5,854 nucleotides of DNA, taken from the NCBI GenBank assembly GCA_016866415.1, contig VGML01000136.1, positions 1 to 5,854 on the forward strand. Direction: 5' to 3'. The stretch's first letter is position 1. Each line of letters begins with the position of its first letter. Source of the stretch: Bacteroidota bacterium. Its GTDB lineage: Bacteria > Bacteroidota > Bacteroidia > Flavobacteriales_D > Crocinitomicaceae. Positions 1-5,854 of this stretch are shown here, in pieces. The position numbers and the translations under genes are program-made. The notes under the pieces were generated by a model that did no database searches, was not told the DNA's origin, and worked only from the letters and a program-made list of their open reading frames with translations.

Positions 1-633
1 GATTGCTTGGTAAACGAAGTAAATCCAAAAGACGTTATTCTCAAAACTGAAAGTCCTAATTTAGATATTCTACCATCACATATTGATTTAGTTGGTGCAG
101 AGCTTGAAATGATAAATTTACCGAATCGAGAATATCTTTTGAAACAAGCGCTGGCAAAGGTAAAAGATGATTACGATTTTATACTCATTGATTGCTCTCC
201 TTCACTCGGATTAATAACAGTAAATGCGCTTGTGGCTGCAGATTCAGTTATGATTCCAGTTCAATGTGAGTTTTTCGCATTGGAAGGACTAAGTAAACTT
301 TTAAACACAATTAAGATTGTACAAGGGAGACTTAACCCTGACTTAGAAATCGAAGGCATGCTCCTGACCATGTATGATACGAGATTGCGTTTGGCGAACT
401 CCGTTGTAGAAGAGGTGAAAACTCATTTTCAGGAATTGGTTTTCGATACGGTAATTCATCGAAATACGACCTTGAGTGAGGCTTCAAGTCATGGTGCTAC
501 AATCGTAATGCACGATGCGTCTTCAAAAGGTTCCATCAATTATTTGAACTTTGCTCGGGAAATTTTGCAGAAAAACAACCTAACAAAAATAGAAAACGGA
601 GATAAATTTATTGAAATCGACCATGAGCTCTAA
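1..633 (+). CDS. parA: ParA/Soj-family chromosome partitioning ATPase (5' truncated by window edge)
   Basis: ParA is a cytoplasmic deviant-Walker ATPase that binds DNA non-specifically when ATP-bound and, with ParB-parS complexes, moves or positions replicated origins. The reading frame is open from base 1, so the N-terminal third with the deviant Walker A motif (KGGxGKTT) lies outside the window. A TTG at position 7 is in frame but is internal to the conserved fold, not a real start. Visible family features are NLDILPSHIDLVGAELEM (about 58-111), the Walker B segment DFILIDCSPSLGL (175-213), the following NALVAADSVMIPVQCEFFALEG, and the C-terminal IHRNTTLSEASSHG segment (about 454-495). About 210 codons are present; family members are usually about 250-265 residues, so roughly 50 are missing. 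parB follows and overlaps its 3' end, the standard parAB arrangement. I see nothing degenerate. Family assignment is very secure; chromosomal rather than plasmid origin is inferred from the housekeeping neighbours. Confidence 0.95.
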   Translation, partial: DCLVNEVNPKDVILKTESPNLDILPSHIDLVGAELEMINLPNREYLLKQALAKVKDDYDFILIDCSPSLGLITVNALVAADSVMIPVQCEFFALEGLSKLLNTIKIVQGRLNPDLEIEGMLLTMYDTRLRLANSVVEEVKTHFQELVFDTVIHRNTTLSEASSHGATIVMHDASSKGSINYLNFAREILQKNNLTKIENGDKFIEIDHEL

Positions 634-1507
634 CTCAAAAAAGCAACCGGCTCTTGGTAGAGGTTTGGGAGCATTGCTTCAGAGCAGTGAAACCGACATA
701 ACTTCCGTAAATGGAGCTACTGCAGGATCAATTGCCATGTTGCCGATTTCCTCAATAGAGGCAAATCCTTTTAATCCTAGAGTTCACTTCGAAAAAGAAG
801 CATTAGACGAACTTTGCAAGTCGATTCAAATTCATGGCATTGTTCAACCATTAACTGTTCGCAAACTCGGAAGGGACAAATACCAAATTATTTCCGGAGA
901 ACGCCGTTTTCGAGCCGCTCAATTAGCCGGATTACAAGAGGTTCCTGCTTACATTCGAATAGCCAATGACCAAACGATGTTAGAAATGGCCTTGGTGGAG
1001 AACATTCAGCGAGAAAACCTTAATGCGATTGAAGTTGCTTTGTCATATGAACGTTTATTGGAAGAATGTAATTTGACGCAAGAACAATTAAGCGAGAAAG
1101 TTGCAAAATCAAGATCAAATATTGCGAATCACATTCGTTTGTTAAAATTGCCTACTGAAATACAAGTTGGAGTTAGGGATAATTTAATTTCCATGGGACA
1201 TGCGCGTGCACTTTTAGCTTTGTCCAGCCCTGAAGAACAGATCACACGTTTTAATCAAATTATCGAAGAAAATCTGTCAGTAAGAGCAATTGAGAGTTTG
1301 GTTAAAAATGAACCTGTTGTTACCAAGACTCCTGTAACAAAAGCATCTTTCCTAAATTCGAATCAAAAGGTTTTTAAGGAATTTTTAAGCGATCGATTGT
1401 CTGCTAAAGTATCCATTCAAAAAACAGGAACTGGGACTGGTAAGCTTTCCGTGTATTTTAATTCCGAAAGTGATTTAAACCGAATTATTGAGCTTCTCAA
1501 ACGTTGA
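623..1507 (+). CDS. parB: ParB/Spo0J-family chromosome partitioning protein
   Basis: ParB binds parS sites near the origin, spreads as a CTP-dependent DNA clamp and stimulates ParA ATPase. From the ATG at 623 the product is 294 residues, the usual size. Domains in order: a basic N-terminal tail with ALGRGLGALL (10-19), the region known to contact ParA; the ParB CTPase/nuclease-like domain (about 38-130) with NPFNPR (48-53), GERRFRAA (92-99) and ENIQREN (126-132); a KorB-like helix-turn-helix region (about 150-200, with LTQEQLSEKV and SRSNIANHIRLLKLP); a linker rich in Val/Thr/Lys; and a C-terminal dimerisation domain (about 248-294). An in-frame TTG at 611 adds four residues and has GGAG at 598-601 upstream, but ATG 623 gives the family-typical MSS..KK..ALGRG start, so I prefer it. 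The ATG start overlaps parA by 11 nt, suggesting translational coupling. No parS-like palindrome with a CACGTG core occurs in this window. Confidence 0.95.
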   Translation: MSSNSKKQPALGRGLGALLQSSETDITSVNGATAGSIAMLPISSIEANPFNPRVHFEKEALDELCKSIQIHGIVQPLTVRKLGRDKYQIISGERRFRAAQLAGLQEVPAYIRIANDQTMLEMALVENIQRENLNAIEVALSYERLLEECNLTQEQLSEKVAKSRSNIANHIRLLKLPTEIQVGVRDNLISMGHARALLALSSPEEQITRFNQIIEENLSVRAIESLVKNEPVVTKTPVTKASFLNSNQKVFKEFLSDRLSAKVSIQKTGTGTGKLSVYFNSESDLNRIIELLKR

Positions 1508-2064
1508 TGAAACGAATTCTTATTCTTGTTCTTCTCACTTGTAATTCGATAGCTAACTGTCAAATAGATTCCTTAAAAAAAGACTCAATTCCACATCCAT
1601 ATAAAAAAGCAATGCTCTACTCAGCTTGTCTTCCTGGAGCCGGACAGGTCTACAACACAATAAATTCAAAAGTTGGCCCGAAAAAAGCCTATTGGAAGGT
1701 TCCACTAATTTATACAGCACTCGGAACAGCCAGTTATTTTTTGATTTCTAATCAATTGACTCAGAAATCATTGAAAGATGAATATTCTTTTCGAATCAAC
1801 AACAATAATCAAACACTGAATCAAACATGGGAACCATACGATAATCAGGCTGTTTTAACTCTTTATCGTCAATACCTGGACTGGCGAGATTTATCAATAC
1901 TTGGATTAGCAGCAATCTATTTTATTCAAATCGCGGACGCCGGTGTTGAGGCGCATTTCTTAAACTTTGATGTAAGCGATAATCTGAGTATGCGTGTTAA
2001 TCCTGTGTTAATGAACTCTAAAACCGCAGGAATTCAACTTGAGTTTTCTCTGCGTTCCAAGTAA
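1507..2064 (+). CDS. DUF5683 domain protein, small exported/membrane protein of unknown function
   Basis: This gene encodes 185 residues resembling the DUF5683 family, common in Bacteroidota; no biochemical role is established that I know of. The N-terminus MKRILILVLL is a short signal peptide or anchor, with likely cleavage around ANC|Q (16-19). The two cysteines (12 and 18) lack a clean lipobox, so a lipoprotein is less likely. Family-like motifs are HPYKKAMLYSACLPGAGQVYN (30-50), here with PGAGQVYN as the core, YWKVPLIYTALG (62-73), YRQYLDWRDLS (120-130), and DAGVEAHFLNFDVS (144-157). Hydrophobic stretches at about 65-80 and 130-142 may span or sit in the membrane. The ATG at 1507 shares its A with the parB TGA (TGATG), indicating translational coupling; a TTG at 1504 is one codon upstream. 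Its location between parB and dapB suggests an envelope-related role, but that is inference from neighbours only. Confidence 0.85.
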   Translation: MKRILILVLLTCNSIANCQIDSLKKDSIPHPYKKAMLYSACLPGAGQVYNTINSKVGPKKAYWKVPLIYTALGTASYFLISNQLTQKSLKDEYSFRINNNNQTLNQTWEPYDNQAVLTLYRQYLDWRDLSILGLAAIYFIQIADAGVEAHFLNFDVSDNLSMRVNPVLMNSKTAGIQLEFSLRSK

Positions 2065-2069
2065 AAGAC

Positions 2070-2077
2070 TATTTTTG
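2070..2077 (+). promoter_or_regulatory. Possible Bacteroidota-type -7 element before dapB
   Basis: TATTTTTG matches the TAnnTTTG -7 consensus of Bacteroidota primary-sigma promoters. It lies in the 18-nt gap between the DUF5683 gene and dapB. A transcript from it would begin at or within a couple of bases of the dapB ATG, so it would be almost leaderless. The nearest upstream TTG (2039-2041) is 28 nt away, longer than the usual 17-23 nt spacing, so no convincing -33 element is visible. AT-rich sequence before start codons is normal here, so the match may be chance. Confidence 0.2.
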
Positions 2078-2082
2078 TTAAA

Positions 2083-2802
2083 ATGAAGATTGCATTAATT
2101 GGATATGGAAAAATGGGAAAAGCGATTGAAGAGGTTGCAATTTCTCGCGGTCATGAGATTACGCATCGCATTTCCAGTTCAAATCCTATCCATACGATTG
2201 ATTTATCAGATTCTGATGTCGCAATTGAATTCACGAAACCCGATTTAGCAATAGAACACATTCACCATTGCATTAATAAAGAAATACCCATTATTGTAGG
2301 AACGACTGCTTGGCAGGAGAAATTAGCGGAAGTCTGTGAATTCGTAAATTCAAATAATGGTGCTTTGCTTCATGCAAGTAATTTTAGTATTGGAGTAAAT
2401 ATCTTTTTCGAATTAAACAAAACGCTCGCGAGATTAATGTCGAATCACCCTGAATATAAAATTGAAGCTGAGGAGATTCATCACGTTCAAAAATTAGATG
2501 CTCCAAGTGGAACGGCTGTTTCACTATTAAATGATATTCTAAATGAGAATATCAATTATTCTGATTGGCAACTCGTCTCTGATTTTAACGAAGCAAATAC
2601 GAACAAAATTCCGGTTATCGCAAAAAGAGAACCTGATGTCCCTGGTACCCACGAAATAATTTATTCTTCAGAAATTGACACTATAACTATAAAACATGTC
2701 GCTCACAACCGAAAAGGTTTTGCCCTTGGGGCTGTTCTAGCAGCAGAATTCCTTTATGGAAAATGTGGTGTTTTCACAATGAGCGATGTACTAAAAATTT
2801 AA
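2083..2802 (+). CDS. dapB: 4-hydroxy-tetrahydrodipicolinate reductase
   Basis: DapB is the cytoplasmic NAD(P)H-dependent enzyme that reduces 4-hydroxy-tetrahydrodipicolinate to tetrahydrodipicolinate in the diaminopimelate/lysine pathway, feeding peptidoglycan cross-links and lysine. The 239-residue product begins with a Rossmann nucleotide-binding motif, IGYGKMGKAI (6-15). VGTT (72-75) and ASNFSIGVN (98-106) are the conserved nucleotide/substrate-site segments. The active-site block EIHHVQKLDAPSGTA (131-145) contains the expected His pair (133-134) and catalytic Lys137. PGTHEI (187-192) and the HxAxNRxGFALGA segment (208-217) close the catalytic domain. The length is slightly below the about 270 of Escherichia coli and normal for Bacteroidota. 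ATG 2083 starts exactly at the conserved beta strand MKIALIGYG. lepB begins 4 nt after its stop codon, so co-transcription is likely. No residue is missing that I can identify. Confidence 0.97.
   Translation: MKIALIGYGKMGKAIEEVAISRGHEITHRISSSNPIHTIDLSDSDVAIEFTKPDLAIEHIHHCINKEIPIIVGTTAWQEKLAEVCEFVNSNNGALLHASNFSIGVNIFFELNKTLARLMSNHPEYKIEAEEIHHVQKLDAPSGTAVSLLNDILNENINYSDWQLVSDFNEANTNKIPVIAKREPDVPGTHEIIYSSEIDTITIKHVAHNRKGFALGAVLAAEFLYGKCGVFTMSDVLKI
2532..2554. repeat. Perfect 9-bp inverted repeat inside dapB
   Basis: TGATATTCT (2532-2540) and its exact reverse complement AGAATATCA (2546-2554) flank a 5-nt spacer AAATG. It falls in dapB codons for roughly residues 150-158 (NDILNENIN), in the variable part just after the active-site block. 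No T-run follows, so it is not an intrinsic terminator. It could form an RNA hairpin or resemble an operator half-site pair, but in AT-rich DNA of this length one such repeat can arise by chance. Confidence 0.5.
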
Positions 2803-2806
2803 GATT

Positions 2807-4690
2807 ATGAGTTTTATTATTTTTTATCTTTTTATTCTTGTTCACCCTTATTTAGCAATGTGGTGGAAGATTTTTCCAAAAGCAGGCCGAAAAAGTTGGG
2901 AGGCCCTTATTCCACTGTACAATTACTTTATTGTTTTTAAAATTACATGCAGTAAACCTTTTTGGTCCTTGCTTTTGGTTTTTCCAGGGGTTCATTTGGT
3001 GATGTGGGCAACTGCTAATGTCAGTTTTATTAGACGTTTTGGATTTTATTCGTTAACAGATACGCTGCAAGGCATTTTCTTTCCTTACCTAATTTTTAAT
3101 AAAATCGCAAACAAAGAGGCAACTTTTGGGACCGAAACAAATTGGTCAAATTCGAGAGAAATTGAAAATAGAAAATGGGGAGATCACCTTATATACTTTC
3201 TTTGTATACCGATCATTGGGCATTTGATTACAACGATTCTTGATGCTGTCACGAGAGAAAAGCCCGGAATGAAATCGCGTGTCAAAGAATGGGGAGACTC
3301 CGTTTTATTTGCTCTTGTAGCAGCTAGTGTAATACGAACATACGTTTTCGAACCTTTTCAAATTCCAACGGGCTCAATGGAAAAAACACTATTAGTAGGA
3401 GATTTTCTTTTTGTTAACAAAGTAGCCTACGGACCAAAAGTTCCTGTAACGCCCCTTTCCTACCCATTATTTCATAATACGGTTATGTTACCAATGGTTG
3501 GACCCTTGAAAATTCAAACGTATACAACTATAGAGAAAGGTAAATACACGCGTTTACCAGGTTATGCAAAAATCCAACGTAACGATGTGGTTGTATTCAA
3601 TTATCCTTCAGGTGACACTGCAATTTATGACCCCAGAATGCCAGATGGTTTGATGGGACATGATTACCATGGTATTCTAATTAATGAGGCAATTTACCAA
3701 TATAGCGGTTCGTCAGAAAGAAATCAACAATATCAATTTTTAAGATCGGAATACATTAAATTTGGGAAATCAGAAAGCCAAGCGGATAGTTTAGCTAATA
3801 TAATGTCTTTTATGAATTTTATTGAAAATCCAAATCCTTGGAAAATTCTTGCCAAGGAAAAGTTGGCCAATGGTGAATTTCCAGGTGAACCGAATGACCA
3901 ATTTCACGGAGGTTTAATCTATCGTCCCGTAGACAAACGTGAAAATTATATCAAGCGTTGTGTTGGAATTCCTGGAGATAAAATAAAAGTAATTAACTCG
4001 ATTCTTTATGTGAACGGAAAACCGGCAAAAATATCAAAGCATCAATGTCTGCAGTATAGTGTTTCTAAAAAGACGGTAACTTTTCCTAGCGCTGAAGAAA
4101 TGGAGTCGAGATACGGCTTGGAAAATGATCCAAATGGCGCTCGCATGGATTTTGATGATCGATCAATTGATGAGTATTTATTAACAGTTACAGGCGAGGA
4201 AAAGGCCAGAATTAAAAAAGATTTTACATCAGCGAAGTTTTCAATTTATATTCCGACAATCGCCAAACCCATCAATGAATCGAGTGCCTACGATTTATTG
4301 GAAAATGTAAAAACATACCCTAAAGATTTTTATATACCGAACACACCTTACAACTTCGCTGAAATTCAAATTCCATCGCGAGGGCAGAAAATAAAAATAA
4401 ATAAGGATAATATTGCTTGGTATCGTAGAATCATAACGGCATACGAAGGACACAAACTCGAAGAAAGAAAAGACGGAAGCATTCTAATCGATGGAAAAAA
4501 AGTAACAACTTATACTTTCGCCATGAATTACTATTGGTTGATGGGAGATAATCGTTACAATTCTGCAGATTCGAGGGTTTGGGGTTTTGTCCCTGAAGAC
4601 CATGTAGTTGGACGAGCTTCACTTGTTTGGCTATCAAGTAGTTCGTATAAAGGCATACGCTGGGAGCGCATTTTCAAGTGGATTGATTGA
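2807..4690 (+). CDS. lepB: Signal peptidase I, long Bacteroidota form with N-terminal membrane domain
   Basis: LepB is the membrane-bound serine protease that cuts signal peptides from exported proteins. The 627-residue product is about twice the length of Escherichia coli LepB (324). Residues 1-105 form a hydrophobic extension with AGRKSWEALIPLYNY (26-40), typical of DUF5684-like domains; probable membrane segments lie near 3-19, 51-69, 87-98, 128-146 and 162-178. The protease domain then shows box B FQIPTGSMEKTLLVGD (184-199; nucleophile Ser190), box C-like RNDVVVFNYP (258-267), box D YIKRCVGIPGDKI (381-393; general base Lys383) and box E GDNRYNSADSRVWGFV (580-595). Both catalytic residues are present, so it should be active. 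Large non-catalytic insertions separate Ser190 from Lys383 and box D from box E (about 405-575). dapB ends 4 nt upstream, and the stop codon overlaps the next ATG (TGATG at 4688-4692). Confidence 0.95.
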   Translation: MSFIIFYLFILVHPYLAMWWKIFPKAGRKSWEALIPLYNYFIVFKITCSKPFWSLLLVFPGVHLVMWATANVSFIRRFGFYSLTDTLQGIFFPYLIFNKIANKEATFGTETNWSNSREIENRKWGDHLIYFLCIPIIGHLITTILDAVTREKPGMKSRVKEWGDSVLFALVAASVIRTYVFEPFQIPTGSMEKTLLVGDFLFVNKVAYGPKVPVTPLSYPLFHNTVMLPMVGPLKIQTYTTIEKGKYTRLPGYAKIQRNDVVVFNYPSGDTAIYDPRMPDGLMGHDYHGILINEAIYQYSGSSERNQQYQFLRSEYIKFGKSESQADSLANIMSFMNFIENPNPWKILAKEKLANGEFPGEPNDQFHGGLIYRPVDKRENYIKRCVGIPGDKIKVINSILYVNGKPAKISKHQCLQYSVSKKTVTFPSAEEMESRYGLENDPNGARMDFDDRSIDEYLLTVTGEEKARIKKDFTSAKFSIYIPTIAKPINESSAYDLLENVKTYPKDFYIPNTPYNFAEIQIPSRGQKIKINKDNIAWYRRIITAYEGHKLEERKDGSILIDGKKVTTYTFAMNYYWLMGDNRYNSADSRVWGFVPEDHVVGRASLVWLSSSSYKGIRWERIFKWID

Positions 4691-5286
4691 TGAATGAATT
4701 TCCTACGGCTTATTTTCCTTCAATTTCCTATTTGAAAGAATTTTATGGCTGTTCGAATCCTTTGATTGAAATCCATGAAAACTTTCCAAAACAAACCATC
4801 CGCAATCGCTGTGAAATTTTAACTTCAAACGGAATTCTTACCTTATCGATTCCTGTTCTACATAATTCAAGTGGGAAACAGCTTACAAAAGATGTTCAAA
4901 TAGATTATTCCAAAAATTGGCAAACTGACCATTGGCGAGCGATTCAATCTGCTTATGCTTCAGCACCGTATTTTGAAGACTATTTCGAAGAAATAAAATT
5001 TCTAATTAATCAAAAAAGTAAATTTCTTATTGAAAAAAACGAACGAATACTTGGATTTGTTGAATCAACTTTAGAGGTCAAATCTAACTTTTCCTTTACT
5101 AAACAATTCGAGAACCAAATAGTAAATCAGAAGAACCTCTTTATTGATCGCAATTTGAATGATATTAATTATTACCAACAAGTCTTTAGTTACAATGTAC
5201 CATTCGTTCCGAACTTGTCCATTCTCGACTTAATTTTTAACGAAGGCCCTTTCTGTCGAAATTGGATTTTAACTCCCGAAAATTAG
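4690..5286 (+). CDS. WbqC-family protein of unknown biochemical function
   Basis: The 198-residue product fits the WbqC-like family, named after a gene in O-antigen clusters; I know of no confirmed reaction for the family. Family-type features seen are AYFPSISYL (7-15), KQTIRNRCEI (34-43) followed by NG (47-48) and LSIPV (52-56), then DYSKNWQTDHWRAIQSAY (72-89), APYFEDY (92-98), YYQQVF (161-166), and FVPNLSILDLIFNEGP (172-187). The length is normal and no signal peptide or membrane segment is visible, so it is probably cytoplasmic. ATG 4690 shares a base with the lepB stop codon; the in-frame TTG at 4687 would add one residue only. This overlap suggests translational coupling to lepB. The name should not be read as evidence of O-antigen synthesis here: no glycosyltransferases or sugar-nucleotide enzymes are nearby. 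Its 3' end overlaps the convergent minus-strand gene by 18 nt. Confidence 0.88.
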   Translation: MNEFPTAYFPSISYLKEFYGCSNPLIEIHENFPKQTIRNRCEILTSNGILTLSIPVLHNSSGKQLTKDVQIDYSKNWQTDHWRAIQSAYASAPYFEDYFEEIKFLINQKSKFLIEKNERILGFVESTLEVKSNFSFTKQFENQIVNQKNLFIDRNLNDINYYQQVFSYNVPFVPNLSILDLIFNEGPFCRNWILTPEN

Positions 5287-5854
5287 TCCATGACTAGCTT
5301 TTGACTGGAACAATTTATTCCATTTTACTCTAACCAAACTTGGATTTTTTAAATCAGAATTAGTAAGGAGCAAATCACCATTTGGAAAAAACGTCATTGC
5401 TTTTGGTCGAGAAAACAATTCTTCGCTCAAGGTGGTGAAGTTAACAACCTGTCCAAATTGATTATAGACAGCTAAACTTCTATTCGCACTGGACAAAATA
5501 TAAATCTCATTTGTTTTTGGATGAACTGCAATTACATCAGGTTTAAAAGTAAAAAACTGGATAGAGTCTGTCTGTTTATTGATAGGGTTTGTAGGTAGGG
5601 TTATATTATTGCTAATCGCAAATAGTTCAATTTCTTCTGGTTTAATTTCAAAAAGCGGACGCTCACTCATTTTTCTTTGATTGAGGTTAAAAGTATAAAT
5701 CAAGTGATTTTGAACATCGTTTTCTATGTCTGATTCCGCAACAAAGAATAAACGTTTAGTTTGCTCGTGAAGACACATTCCGGATGAAATCCAACTTTTT
5801 TCACGAAGTGATTCTGTGACAATAGAAGAGGAATCATAAGGTGGAAGCAAGAAA
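5269..5854 (-). CDS. SdiA-regulated-like beta-propeller protein, C-terminal part (5' end beyond window)
   Basis: The minus-strand frame is open to the right edge, so only the C-terminal approximately 195 residues are present; the TTG at 5850 is not a credible start. The best resemblance is to the SdiA-regulated family of beta-propeller proteins, usually exported or lipid-anchored and of unknown function. The supporting segment is FKPDVIAVHPKTNEIYILSS (encoded about 5491-5550) followed by LAVYNQFGQVV and then RPKAMTFFPNGDLLLTN, which reads as two successive propeller blades. In the usual family pattern the last block is QPEGIaf..dG.LyisnE; here it is RPKAM and TNSD, so this copy is divergent. 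A signal peptide or lipobox, if any, would be in the missing N-terminus. The gene is convergent to the wbqC gene and its stop (5269-5271) lies inside that gene's 3' end. NHL-type or other propeller families are alternatives. Confidence 0.65.
   Translation of the reverse strand, partial: FLLPPYDSSSIVTESLREKSWISSGMCLHEQTKRLFFVAESDIENDVQNHLIYTFNLNQRKMSERPLFEIKPEEIELFAISNNITLPTNPINKQTDSIQFFTFKPDVIAVHPKTNEIYILSSANRSLAVYNQFGQVVNFTTLSEELFSRPKAMTFFPNGDLLLTNSDLKNPSLVRVKWNKLFQSKASHGLIFGS
5279..5302 (+). terminator. Weak candidate terminator hairpin at the end of the par-wbqC gene run
   Basis: TAGTC (5284-5288) and GACTA (5292-5296) are exact inverted repeats around a 3-nt loop CAT; a T-G pair (5283/5297) extends the stem to six. 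A short T-run (5299-5302) follows on the plus strand and an A-run (5279-5282) precedes it, so the structure is roughly symmetrical. The wbqC stop codon TAG (5284-5286) is inside the stem. The stem is short and AT-rich, so termination may be inefficient. On the minus strand it lies upstream of the convergent gene's stop codon, so it cannot serve as that gene's normal terminator. Confidence 0.35.

Noticed and set aside
1507..1566. DUF5683 protein as a lipoprotein
   Set aside because: Neither Cys12 (preceded by LLT) nor Cys18 (preceded by IAN) has Gly, Ala or Ser at the -1 position, so an ordinary signal peptide or anchor is more likely.
3835..3858. Inverted repeat TCCTTGG / CCAAGGA with a 10-nt loop inside lepB
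   Set aside because: Seven-base stem within coding sequence, no T-run after it and no gene boundary nearby; likely chance.
4431..4637. Minus-strand open frame of 68 codons antisense to lepB
   Set aside because: It lies opposite the catalytic box E region of lepB, resembles no family I know, is rich in unordered residues and has no visible expression signals; it is a shadow of the real gene.
1..5854. parS centromere site
   Set aside because: I looked for a palindrome with a CACGTG core like TGTTnCACGTGnAACA and found none; near matches such as AACGTG (about 3937) lack symmetry.
1..5854. Mobile element, CRISPR array, toxin-antitoxin pair or defence genes
   Set aside because: All reading frames of size are accounted for by housekeeping or conserved families, and no terminal repeats, spaced direct repeats or transposase motifs were seen.

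Overview
The window is an AT-rich piece of a bacterial chromosome, and its gene content and protein features point to Bacteroidota, most likely Flavobacteriales. The evidence is the order parA-parB-DUF5683-dapB-lepB-wbqC, a very long type I signal peptidase with a hydrophobic N-terminal extension, a DUF5683 protein with a short signal peptide ending in Gln after the cleavage site, and the near absence of Shine-Dalgarno sequences. A narrower placement (for example a Crocinitomicaceae/Fluviicola-like organism) is only a guess.

Layout: positions 1-5286 hold one tightly packed plus-strand gene run. It starts with the 3' three-quarters of parA (5' end outside the window). parB overlaps the end of parA. 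A small membrane-associated DUF5683 gene follows, joined to parB by a TGATG stop/start overlap. An 18-nt gap leads to dapB, then a 4-nt gap to lepB, then a second TGATG overlap to a WbqC-family gene. On the minus strand, the 3' part of an SdiA-regulated-like beta-propeller gene runs in from the right edge (5854 to 5269) and overlaps the wbqC end tail to tail by 18 nt. No gap between genes exceeds about 20 nt. I saw no RNA genes, mobile elements, CRISPR arrays or origin-type repeats.

How the genes work together: ParA and ParB form the chromosome segregation/origin-positioning pair. DapB makes tetrahydrodipicolinate for diaminopimelate (peptidoglycan) and lysine. LepB removes signal peptides from exported proteins. 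DUF5683 and WbqC-like proteins are conserved but of unknown function. The cluster therefore mixes chromosome segregation with cell-envelope growth functions, and the spacing suggests at least partial co-transcription.

This is essentially a conserved housekeeping region; I found no convincing new system. The points most worth a second look are the uncharacterised DUF5683 and WbqC proteins embedded in an envelope/segregation operon, the unusually large insertions in LepB, the overlapping convergent gene ends with a possible terminator hairpin, and a perfect 9-bp inverted repeat inside dapB.
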